Origin: Neelides folsomi
Lineage: Eukaryota > Arthropoda > Collembola > Neelipleona > Neelidae
Reading direction: 5' to 3'
DNA length: 64,000 nt
NCBI GenBank assembly: GCA_034687125.1
Contig: JAQGBZ010000136.1
Coordinates: 1 to 64,000, forward strand
A program made the position numbers and the translations under genes. Every line of letters begins with the position of its first letter. Within the stretch, counting starts at the first letter, position 1. The notes under the pieces are model-generated. The model did not search any database and had not been told where the DNA came from. It was given only the letters and a program-made list of their open reading frames with translations. Below, piece by piece: positions 37,865 to 49,500 of this stretch.

Positions 37865-38210
37865 TAAGATGATCAATCATAAAAACAATTTCAAAGATGA
37901 GTATTAGATCGAAAATATATCTTTTTATTATTATAATATATTGAAAACAATTAGTATTTATACTAATACTATTGACTATTTATAAATAACAAACTCAAAT
38001 AACACCAGCAAATTTCAATTCGGTTGCTATATGTGCAAAAATCATGCGAGGTAGTAAAAGGTTATAATAGAGAGAGAAGCGTATGGCTAAATTGATAAAT
38101 GTAATTTTTTCTTAATTGTGTCAAATATCAGTGTTAAAATGACGAGAATGTTCTTTGAAATGCTGAAAGGAAGAAATTGTATATATTTCTTCCCAAATTA
38201 TAATCCCGTA

Positions 38211-41200
38211 TTAATTAAGAATATAATCAGCATTATTCTCAATGTGAATGTCGAATTTCCCAATAATTGTCGGCTCATCTTTACTGAAAGTAGAAGAGCG
38301 TCCAATTTCAGCCAAAGTTCTCATTGTCATTTCCGAACCTTCTTCAATAGTTGACCTCGACATAACATTTAAATCTTCCCGTTTGTCTTTTCTTATTCCA
38401 TTTTGCTCTCCCTGTTGCCTTAGGTTCTGCCCACTTGAACTCTGATTATTCCCAATTTTAATATTCTTCTTCGAGATGGATTTCCCAGAAGAGGAACTTG
38501 GAATGGAGTTTTTTAAAGTATTAGATCCACTCAGTTTACCAGAAACGGCCGGTTGTAAAACGGCCTTTGTGGGTCTTGTCTTTTGTTCGGGCTGCAAAGA
38601 AGGTGTTCGGATCTCATCCTTTTGACGGAATAATGGTTTGGAAACTAAATTTGCTTTTTCACTATTTGTTTTGAAAGTGGGTTTTATTGTTGTTGGGGTA
38701 CAAGGTTGAGGTACAGGAGTCAAATTGGACTTTTCTCTTTCTCTGTAACTGAAACCTCGGCGTGGGGTAGAACTAATTGTCCCAATTAACTTGTTTGGTG
38801 TCAAAGGTGTCAAAGGTTTTTTAGGAGCAGAGGTGAGAGAGGCTCTTGGGGATTCTTTTAATAATTTATCTTTCGGCATTTTCTTTTCTAGGGACTGTCT
38901 TGTCTTTGACAAGGACGCTACTCTGGGTAGAACTGAAGGGGTTTGCGCTTTATTAACATGTTGACTAGTGAAATTTCGAGTTGATGAAATTTCAGGACTC
39001 TTTGTAAGAGTAGGCGAACTTGATGGAAGTGTGGATAATACATTTTGAACAGGTCGTATTGAAGTTACTTTTGGAGTACTAGAAGTCGAAAATTTCTTAT
39101 TGGTGTCACTAAGTTGGTTTGGAGTTCCAGAAAAATTGGTGTTGATTCGTGAACTTGAATTTCTTGATGGAACCGGGGACGCTGCAATGTGTAATTTTGA
39201 AATTTTGGTTTTGTCTTGTTTTCCAGTCGATATTTTTGCTACTTTTTTTACAGATTTATCAAATCCCATAAATGATGAAGAGCATATACGTCTGCGACAG
39301 TCTTGACTTAAAGATTCCCAGTTCTTTGAAATAACGGCACGTGAAGCATTGGAAATCAGGAATCGCTCCACTTCGTGACACAATAATTTCACAAAATCAA
39401 CAAATGTCTGGAAAAGATCGATTTGGAATATATTAATAGGTTGTACTTATATTTGAATTGATTTTATGAAAAAATTTGTTTCAATTTTACCGTCGACCAT
39501 TCGACTTCATCTAATGTGTGTGTTCCGAGCTCAATAATTCTAGTAAGGGCTACGTGACTCAAGCAGGCTTCATCTGGCTTTAGAATTAGTAATGCTTCCG
39601 CAAATGTATCTGAAAATGTAGATTTTTTGGAATTTATTATGTTAGGTAGGAATGGTTAGGTTGTGAAAGTTTTAAATCCTTAAAACTCAAAGTTATTTCA
39701 AAATTCATTTTGTCAACATTTTCTAAAAAATTATTACCATGAATTCTCGAAATACTCCATGTCTGTCCTTTACCAAATTGAAGAAATCTGTTAAAATAGA
39801 AAGATAATTGATATTGTAACCTTTTTAAATTTAATGTTTTCTAACTTATAAATAAAAAATTATTACAAATTCAACACAACATACAACTAGTCCCTAGGCA
39901 ATAATAATAAAAAATGTCAATCGATGCTTTATACATACATTTAGTTTTAAAAGGTTGAACATGTCACCATAGGTCAATTGTTTTTAATTTTAGCATTAAA
40001 AACTTTGTGGGTTTGGATATAATCACTATGAAAATATTTATAAAAAAAGGTCTGCTACAATAAAATAAAAAATATGGATTAAAATCAATAAAATTTTGAA
40101 AAATGTACCTAACTCCTTGGACAACGGTGCTTAAGTTTTCTCCTAAAAATAGGACGCAGGAATCCTAGAAAACAAAAATCAGTATTGGTTTGGAAACAAA
40201 ATTAAAATTAGATTTTCAAACATTCTCATTTATCAGGAATATTGCAATAAAAGTTAACTTTGTTCTTATGGCACTACACAAAATACCTATAGTTTGTTTT
40301 AAATTAAATATAGATTTACCAATGGGGATATAAAGTCTATTTTTAATTTAAAACAAACTATGTTTTTTGTGCAGCGTCATAAGAACCATGTAAACTTTGA
40401 TTGGAATTGGAATGTTCCTGATATTTTAATTCAAACTTTATTTATTGTTCGCACGCCATACCGTTAGCTGACTTTTTTTTAATTTAGACCTTTTACATTT
40501 TAAACAATTTCAAATTATTGCCATGAATGAACTGTTATGCTTTTATTTTTTACCTAAAATTATTCTTTGGATATGGTTGGAATTCACTTGGAAATTATTT
40601 TTAAAAAAAGGTCAGCTAAAGGTATGGCGTGGGGACTATAAAAGCGTAATCGAAATAAGTATACCAGTAGCGAATGAAAAATTTATTATGTATGATTCCA
40701 AAATCTCACATTTAGCTGATTAACCACGCTGAATATGGGCTCTGTCCATCTAACAGTCGGCATTGTTGAGAGTAACTGAAAATATTTAAATGAATGATTG
40801 ATGTTACAGGCTCAATTTTACATTCAAGGACATTTGAGACAAATTTAATTAATCCTGTAATATAATTTAGTAATAATATCAAAAAAACAAGTATTGTAAT
40901 TGTATATTTATTTCTAACCTGTTCACATCCTAAGATTACATCAAGGATGTTATCCACCGACTGAAATAGAACATTAGGCACTTTAGATTCAAGAAATTAC
41001 ATTTTGCAATAATTACTATATAATTTAACTACGATTTTTATTTATCTTACCAGATGGTTCACGGAATATCGTAGGCATTTCTCCATAAATTCATCTCCGA
41101 GATTCACATAAGCTTTGGTCGGCCATACACGAACAAAATTCTTGCAAACCTAATTGGATTTAAGAAGAAATCAATTGATATCTATTTGCGCTAATCTACA

Positions 41201-44200
41201 TACTATTGTATAATCTAGCATTTACCATCACCCATCACCATTAATAATAGTGCTACATATTACAGGATACATTAAAAAAGCACTTCCTTCAGCTTAAGGC
41301 ATTCACGAGCTTTTTTTTAATGTATCCACCTTTTGTATAAGAAATATACCATCTTGTCTCTACATATATACAGATACATACTTGTTATCATATTAAATAT
41401 TATATTTTTAGTATTTTGTAAATACCCATTTCGTCATCTTCCTATTAAGATCATCCATGCCATAAGATGAGGCAATCGGGAAGCATTCCAGTACTCCCGA
41501 AATACATGATGTGCAGGGTCGGTGAAAGTTGTGGCAGAACTTGACTCTGATAGTCTGCGCAATATTCTCCCTCAATCCCTCAAGTCCAAGGAGATCGCAC
41601 AGGTTCGCCAGCTCAAACAGATCAATGGAATCAGGAATCTCATTAGTTCCACTGTAGATGTGATATAATGTGAACTGGACGACATTAAACGAGAATCTGG
41701 AATCATTTAATTTCATTATTTCATTTCATTATATTCATTTCATTATCTATGAACGTATTAGAATAAATACAATCTCAAGGTACATAGTAAATAAGTACAC
41801 ATATATTGTGTATTTAGTAAATTTTATACAAGCTTTCCACTTAATAATTAAACATTGGGATAATGAAAAAATGATATGGAAACCCATAGAAATTTTTGTT
41901 ATTTTTTACATGTTTTGATATCCCTATGTTTACTTATTAAATAAACGGTTTGTAGAGGGACTATCCATAAATGAGCTTGCTTTTGATGTGATTTGTTAGA
42001 CTTTCACCAAAACATAGATTACATACATAAACCAATATCAAGCTATAAATGACTAAACTTTATTTTGAGATTTGACCTCCGTTGACCTTAATGCAGCGCC
42101 ACATTCGACCTTCAACTGATTTGCATGCATTTTAACACATCTCAATAGGAATTTCATTAAAGGCTTCTATGATATTCCATTGTTGAGGTAAAGTGAAAGA
42201 TTGTAAAGAGAAAGTTGGACTTTCTCTTGCCAAATGATTACTGTTAATTCATGGTTTAAGATTTTCAGTTAATAGTCTGCTACATATAAATTTAACATAT
42301 TTCCCATAATCATGTTGAAGATTTAGTTATGGTGTTACATTGGGGCGAACAGAGGTCAAATCGCAAAATAAATTTTAGTAATTTATAGCTTGATATATCA
42401 AGAGTCTATTATTTAATTTTGATGAATATTCGTTCATAAACAAAAAAAGTTATTCTTGATTAAGAAAACCGGGTACATAATGGGCCACCCTGTATATAAG
42501 ATATATTAATACAATAACTTTCAAGCAGATAATAATTTTTTTACATAATTACCCGTCTAAATTAATAGTATTCCCAGCCTTTTCAACCCAATGCCCACTG
42601 AGGAGAGCAGCAAAATATTGTGAGCGAGAGGCAAGAATGCACTTGTGAGCCTTTACATGCCGCCCATTAACTCCAATGTTCACATCCGTGTTGATTCCCT
42701 CTTGAAACATTCTTAATAGGTCTTTCCCAAGTTTGAAACAGGGACCTTTTTGGCAAACTTCCTCTGGAAGAATAAATCCATAAAAATTTTATAATATAAC
42801 TTTATTATATGGTATAAAAATTACATACTCCCAAAACCAACCTAGCCGTGATGACGCTAAAGTTCTGAAGTGCACGGCTAGGTTGGTTTCGGGAGTAGTC
42901 ATTTAATATTCATAAAAAAATATTCATATAATAAATACTCATAAAATAAAATGACTCAGGGAATGGAAGAATGAATTGGGTGAGTTAAATTAAGTTTATT
43001 ACCGGTTTGTCCTGAGAGTTCCATCGAGGTGAGAATGGAGGAAGACAAAAGAGAATTCTCCATATCAATATTGGGAACGTGGAGGGAAGAGCGATTGCTT
43101 GGAATCTCCATCATTTTCTTATTGTTTTCTTTCTTCTCAATATCCCCAGTCAAATCAGGATCTCGTTTCATTGTTGGCTTCCCACAACCCTTGTTGAGTC
43201 CAATAATGGCATTTTTCCTTGCTGTCTCTGCGGCAGCTTTATGTTGAAATATTGGGCTTGGATGTTTTTTTCCTAAACTAATGGAGTCAGTCGAAATATT
43301 CATCAGCGTTTTATTTTGGATTCTACTGGTCGATCGCCCTTCTTCACTCCCACTCCGATTTTGTTCCAAGTCGACGAACATTGAAAAGATTTTCTTTTTG
43401 TCTAGAGAATTCTTCTTTTCCAAATCCAATAATTTCTCTTCCCCCTCTTCCATGTTAATGAAAAATGCTAAAGAGTTTGGATTGCTTCCAGCATTTCTTC
43501 TCTGGTCACAAGTCAAACTCTCATCTTGAGACAAAGAATTGAGATCTATAATCCAAGCCTCTGGAGGTTTTTCTGCCACAATCCCTACACTTTGGGACAT
43601 TGACATGTCAAACGACCTTTGAAACAATTTATCCGTCATCAAAGTCTTGTTTTGACTCTCAGTGGATTCCAATGATGTTAATTCTTCTAAAGAATCTGCT
43701 GCCAAGATTGAATCGAGATCTGAAGAATTGTCTTTTGAAATCAATTCTTTCATTTCTACACTTTGCCGTTCCTTGCTCTCGCTCTCAAAAGTTGTTTGGA
43801 TAATGTCAGGGAAGGACTTTGACACAGGAACTCGGCACATCCTTTTTTCAAAAACTTTTTCCGCCTTGCTTTCATTCTTTATTTCCTCGTTTGTCACAAA
43901 ATGGTCCTCAATGACAGGGAGGGAATAAATGAGGCCTTCACCTGACTCATCAAGAGCCTTGGCATTAATGAAATACTTTGGCTGATCATCTTCAATTTCA
44001 TTTTCGTCTTCCTTCTCGGTCTCGCCGTTCTCTTCCTTCTCATTAACTTCCTTTCCAAGCTGTTCTCCAAGTCCAAAGAAGTTCCCATTGTCGTCAAACG
44101 ACGACTCGAGGAGATCTCCTTCCAAGCCCAAAGAATTTTTCATGACTTCTTGTTGGGGTTGAGATACTAATTGTAAATCGCAAGTTTCGCAAGGGCTTTG

Positions 44201-44425
44201 GGTTTGATCTCCATCTCCCTCAAAAAGACATTGTTTAGTCGGTTGCAAGCTACCGTCACTTCTTGTAACTGAAGAGTAATTTGCAGATTTTCCTTCTTCT
44301 TCCTTGTTCAATATAGGGACTGAAGATCCTTTGGTCCTCAGAGCAAAGGAAAAAACGTGGTCGACCTTTGACTCTTCAGATGAACTATGGGGTTTGGGGG
44401 GGACGGGAATGCCGGAGAAAGCCAT
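38211..44425 (-). CDS. BTB/POZ domain protein, BTBD8-like
   Basis: Ten exons in phase: 44425-43003, 42763-42553, 41696-41426, 41149-41051, 40960-40919, 40775-40710, 40164-40109, 39787-39738, 39609-39491 and 39407-38211; about 1,177 residues. The 474-residue first exon is Ser/Glu-rich and probably disordered. A BTB fold follows (MFQEGINTDVNIGVNGRHVK, AHKCILASRSQYFAALLSG, YSGTNEIPDSIDLFELANLC). Next come BACK-like helical exons with VWPTKAY and the CLRYSVNHL segment. The last 330 residues are Ser/Thr/Pro/Lys-rich and basic. The order BTB, then WPTK helical region, then basic disordered tail is most like BTBD8, a protein linked to clathrin/AP2 vesicle recycling. That match is from memory of the family and is moderate. 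Several introns hold foldback elements. Confidence 0.78.
40228..40432. mobile_element. Family 6 foldback element
   Basis: Two arms of about 90 bases: TCAGGAATATTGCAATAAAA…GTTTTAAATTAAA on the left and its diverged reverse complement TTTAATTTAAAAC…GTTCCTGATA on the right. It lies in a BTBD8-like intron, next to a family 5 element. Confidence 0.75.
40449..40633. mobile_element. Family 5 foldback element
   Basis: Arms GCACGCCATACCGTTAGCTG (left) and CAGCTAAAGGTATGGCGTGG (right) are inverted repeats with an AT-rich centre. A related copy is at 57441-57753. Confidence 0.78.
41265..41327. repeat. Short inverted repeat in a BTBD8-like intron
   Basis: GGATACATTAAAAAAGC and GCTTTTTTTTAATGTATCC pair across a loop of about 27 bases. 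Possibly a small foldback element. Confidence 0.65.
41827..41954. mobile_element. Family 2 foldback element
   Basis: TACAAGCTTTCCACTTAATA at the left end and TTATTAAATAAACGGTTTGTA at the right. The inner parts (TGATATGGAAACCCATAGAA…TTGTTATTTTTTACATG) match the copy at 48036-48160. It directly abuts the mariner-like fragment. Confidence 0.78.
41957..42497 (-). mobile_element. Decayed Tc1/mariner-like transposon fragment
   Basis: The minus strand at about 42065-42160 reads CKSVEGRMWRCIKVNGGQ, resembling the C-terminal end of mariner-group transposases, with a stop just upstream. The plus strand right edge reads GGGCCACCCTGTA, the same terminal motif as the family 1 palindromes. The left edge (CCATAAATGAGC) fits the other end. 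It is broken and non-coding, inside a BTBD8-like intron. Confidence 0.6.
42826..42897. repeat. 72-nt near-perfect hairpin in a BTBD8-like intron
   Basis: Left arm 42826-42850 (TACTCCCAAAACCAACC…) and right arm 42873-42897 pair over 25 bp with one mismatch, which is a G-U wobble in RNA from the gene strand. The loop is 22 nt. It could be a pre-miRNA-like hairpin or a small foldback element. Confidence 0.8.
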
Positions 44426-46501
44426 CGACCCTTGATCTAAATCCGATTACCTGGACTTAATTATGGGCGAGATAAGGATTAATATATAGGTTTGAATGAA
44501 AGAATCGATGTAGCCTTGTCTTGGATCTCAATACTTGTGAAAGTTGACTCATTTCTCGGCAGTCGTAAAGGGCTATCGATCCAAGTGTGAATCATGCGCT
44601 TCCCCCTTCCCCTTCTTTCCTTTATAGCTTTGATATCATGATTACAGATTCTTATATATTAATGTTACGTTACGTTACTTATGTATTATACAGGGTAGGC
44701 CATAAATATCTTTTTTATACGATTGTTTATTTAAAAAAGAAAGATACTTATGGCCCACCCTGTACTTATGTATCTCATTTTACTTTCACTAAAAGTATGT
44801 ATAGTATTAACACGAAGTGTTGAAAAAAATGTTATTTCCCTTTCCGTTGTTCTTAAATTCATTTATTTCTTCAGTCATTTTACTTTAAGTATGTATTTAG
44901 ATCGGCATGCCATTATAGCAAATATTGATGTTCTCCTTCATTCACAAGAAAAGTATATAATCAAAAGTTCATTGTTTCGCTCATTACACAAATCATTTAA
45001 CATTTGCAACAGAACATTCATACAACCAAGGCGCGTACTTACATATATTGATCAATTACATATTAAGGTATATATGGTATTTACTTATTAACGATATAAA
45101 TATAACATTTTATGTAGAGTAATTGTCTCTGCGTTCAAATAAATGTTATGATATTATCAAACTTACTAGTAATTAACGAATTAAATTAACCATTAATATT
45201 TTATATACTTAACTTATGACGAACAATATGGGGAATTTATGAAGGGATTTAAGTTTAATATTGTAGTTTATGCCTAATAGAGTATTTCTAATATAAACTT
45301 TAAATAATTACAATATTCGTAATAATATTAAATTTTTATTAATTGTATATATAATCGTGCGTAAACATTAAATAACTCTAATAGTTATTTGATAATAATT
45401 CTCAGAATAGCATTTATTATTTATCCATTTAATTAAGCTAATTACATTTATGTTTTAAATTAAAGTATGATAATAGCTTTTAATAACCCTATAACGCCTT
45501 TCCAAAATATCAAACGTTGTATATCTATATTATTAATGCATACAATTAACGATGCATTCCAAATTGGCCAAAATTGAATAGATTATGTTTTACAACGATT
45601 AATTTAAGATAATTACTTATTTTATTTTTCATTGCAAAATTTTAAAAAAGTATTCATAGTGCGATGCTCAAATGGGACAATCATCGGACATTACCGTTTA
45701 ACTCTATCTTTTCGAATTATACACTTTTATTACATAAAAGTTTTATTACTTAATTTATAACTATAATAAATAAATATTTGCAAAATGACAATTAGGTACT
45801 TCTTTCCTCAATTATTCTCGTTCATATTTATTATGGTAAATGTGTTTCTCCTATCAAAAATTAATCGGAATTATATTATATTACTCCTTTGCGCAAACAC
45901 TAATAAGCTAAAGGGACGAAAATTTAAAAAAGTCAATCAGGCATTTTAGATAAATAACACAAGTATGTACATAAAACAATTATTTTGAATAACATACTAT
46001 TAAATAGAAATACAAGGAACATAAGGCTACTTACTTACAAACGTCCTTGTATTATATTTATACTACAATATATTTATACTTGCACACTGTATAAAGTTAT
46101 ATACCTAGTTTATTGTATATATTGGTACATATTGTACTTGTATGTATAAATACAATGAACGAATATTTTATATAGGTATAAATATAAATATATGTACGTA
46201 TTTATGTGCTATGTTTGTATATATAATAGAAGTACCTATTTAACATTGAGGAGCTTGATATTTCAAAATGTGATTAGAATATGAGGCCAACAAGATTAAC
46301 TAATAATAATAATTACAAACACAATTGTTTAATTAAATAAATTCGATAAAATAGAATAAAATTTGAACTTAACACTAACGAACATAATTTAAAATTACAA
46401 ATTGAGTCGATAATCTTAATCAAGTACAAGAGATGAGGACGAATACTCACAATCAGACATTCAAATGTAGTTCAACACTCCGTGGAGTTTTGAGATGAGT
46501 T
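44426..46501. other. AT-rich intergenic region with one MITE
   Basis: Contains the upstream side of the BTBD8-like gene, family 1 copy F (44689-44764) and the 3' flank of the USP9X gene. The + strand open frame at 44750-45091 begins inside the MITE and is not credible. No other feature seen. Confidence 0.55.
44689..44764. mobile_element. Family 1 palindromic MITE, copy F
   Basis: TACAGGGTAGGCCATAAATA … TACTTATGGCCCACCCTGTA palindrome in intergenic DNA. Confidence 0.85.
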
Positions 46502-49500
46502 TTATGAAATATTCGAAGACTCACTTGGCATCACCTTCTTTGAATCCGTTTCTAATGGTGATAATTGAATATCCGTGATCGTTTCCGGTATAGAAGGGTC
46601 AGCAGTCCCAACCATCAGTTCCAATTCCTCGGACTCGATCCTTGGACTTGTGGTTTCCGTTTCTGTGGGATCTTTGCCTTTACACAACGAGTTGGCAAAT
46701 CGGGCATAAAAAGCATCTATAGGTATTTCAGGTATTTCTTTTTTAGCCTCTTTTTCTGTTTCTCCCTTATCTTCCTCCTTAGTCTTGACCGTAAACTGAA
46801 GTGAGTCACCCAAATCGTCGTTTAGGTTTGGCCAAGATTCATGATGTGGGATTTTGTTCGACCGGTTGTTATCCGCATAATCGTCGCGATATCGTGCAAT
46901 ACCGGGATATAGCGCAATCATTTTGTCAAATTTTTCACGTTTTTCCTTTTTCTTGAAAATATTCTTTTTGACCATAACTTCATCCTCTCCTTCGCTTGAG
47001 ACTTGATCTTCTTCATTTTCATATTGCTGAAACATTCAAAATTAACGAATCGTGTGAAATAATAAGATAAATTCCATCTTTTATGGAAAGAAAATTAACC
47101 GTATACCTATGTACAGAGTGAACTTGAAGTAACGCAACAGACATTCAATCGGTAACCATCACTTTAATGAATGTCTGTCGATTGAATATCTGTTGCGTTA
47201 CTTATGGTTCACTCTGTGCATACATAAGATTTGCTTAAAAATAAAGGAGAAAACTTACGAGTAATTGCTCGGGATCAACTTTAAATTCTAGAGCCTTGTC
47301 CAAAGTAGCTTTAGCAGAAAGACTTCTCTCGAGGAAAAAAGATCCATTCGCAGTCTCATTTGAAGGTGGTGACCAACCAGTGGCAGAATAACCGTAACTT
47401 GAACCTCCAGCAACCATTCTACGGCCTAATTCATTCTGAAGCCATTCAACAGCTGAATTCCACTTTTTTATAAGGTCGAGACTTTTGGTAAGGACTTTAT
47501 ATGCTAATCCATTTGGTTCCATCACGTTAGTCACATACTTAATGAAGAGATAAGCTCTCTTTGGATGACTCTGCTTATTACGATGGATGATATCAAGAAG
47601 TCCATCTTTGTCTTCTGGTAAACCTTAATAATCAAATATTACACGAATATAAAATACATCCATAATACAATACATACATAATGAATATGGTACGTAAGCT
47701 TACATATTTTCATATACTGCATACTATGTATATAATAATCAGTTGCTTACCTCTTAATGCATAAGTAATTCTTTGAAGCTGATACGAGTCACCTATTCTG
47801 ATCGTATGCATCAACATTTCTAAATACGACTTTAGCTCAGGTGTGTAAGAGTACCCAACGTGGCCGAGAATTTCGGAGATAATTATCTGCGAAAACCCAT
47901 GATTCTCCCAACAAAGAAATTGTATCAGTTGCATTGTGTCCTCCGATGCATAATTGTCCGATATGATCTTCTTTATATATAAACTACAGCCACCCCTAAG
48001 TAAACATATTAAAAACTTAAATACATAAATACCTATACAAACCGTCCACTTAATAGTGAACATAGGGAATATCAAAACATGTAAAAAAAATAACAAAAAT
48101 TTCTATGGATTTGATCATTTTCATTATCCTCATGTTCGCTTATTAAGTGGACGGTTTGTATTGTAGAGTATACATACCTATCGGTAAGTAACAGGTAACA
48201 AAAATATGTAAATTAACTTTTAATTAAAATAAATTACATACCCTCTAGCGTACAAGAGGTTGGTAAGACTTGAAGAAATGGGTTCAAGCGGTCCATTAAG
48301 CAAGCTCGGCTCTGAGAAAGGATTCGGAGTAAGTGGTCCTTCCTGATATTCAAATAATTCATAGTTATTTAGTTTCGAAAAACAAGTTATATTATTATTT
48401 AATATGATAGGTAATAATCTAATAATATATCTTATATATCTTTTTAGGCCAGTAGTGGACAATATGATATAAGCCACACATGTATGAAACAATAGAATAA
48501 ATTCAGGATAACTCACCAAGACATTAGATTTACACATATGAGAAACATCAGAAGAACGGACAAGAATGGAGACAACTTGGTAGAGTTTTGTTAAATCAGC
48601 ACATTGGTATTTGATAGGAGGTGCTGGTCCATCATCTAATGCTACAAGCATAAAAGTTCCTGGAACGTCGAGCTATTAAACAATTTTAAATTTAAGTAAT
48701 GTTTAAGACATTTATAAGTTATAATATTAAACAGATTTAAAATTTAATCAACTCGATGAAACTCGTTCGATCTATAGTTATAATACTTGTTAGTTAAAAA
48801 TATACTTTGATTAGTTGTCTCTTTTCCTCGTCTCCAATATTTGCGTAAGAAACGAAAAATCCGAAATATTGAACTAAATGCCGGCCATATTCTGAGACAT
48901 CCCTTCTCAAAAGATTTAACACGCTCTCAAGTATGTATTCCCAAAGATAGGCGTTCTTTTCACTGCTTCTCGCTGGAAAATTTATTTATATAGTAAGAAT
49001 GAATTAAGATGGAAATGGAATAATAATCATTCATTCAATGTCAATATAAATTATAATATGATTATTATGAAATATCATACTGAGGGTGGCCATTGGAATA
49101 GATGGGAAATAAATTCCATCGTCTTTCGAATAATGGGCTAAGAATACGAGCATCTTTGCGAAAGTTGATCTTACTTCTGAATTTGGACATTCTAATAAAT
49201 ATTCAGCAATCCTAAAATATTAAAAAAGTGTAAATGTTTTATTTTTGATAAATATTATAGTTAACTAATATAATAACACTTGTATTATGTTATGTTATAT
49301 TTCAATTCTACATATTACATAAAAAAATTTCATTATATACAGAGTGAACCATAAGTAGCGCAACCGACATTCATTAGAGCGATGGTTACCGATTTAATGT
49401 CTGTTGCGTTACTTATGGTTCACTCTGTATATAGTACATCATAAATAAATGTTGAATGTTAGATATTGTAAATATTGAATGATAAGGATATCTCACCTTC

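Larger units (their letters stand above)
35987..38210. other. Intergenic between Di-Ras and the BTB gene, rich in repeats
   Basis: No gene recognised. Holds a partial family 4 foldback (36766-36870), a GC-richer degenerate repeat (about 37180-37430) and a partial family 2 element (37765-37864). The rest is AT-rich. Confidence 0.55.

Noticed and set aside
44750-45091. 113-codon + strand open frame
   Set aside because: Begins inside a MITE end and continues into AT-rich DNA with no domain.
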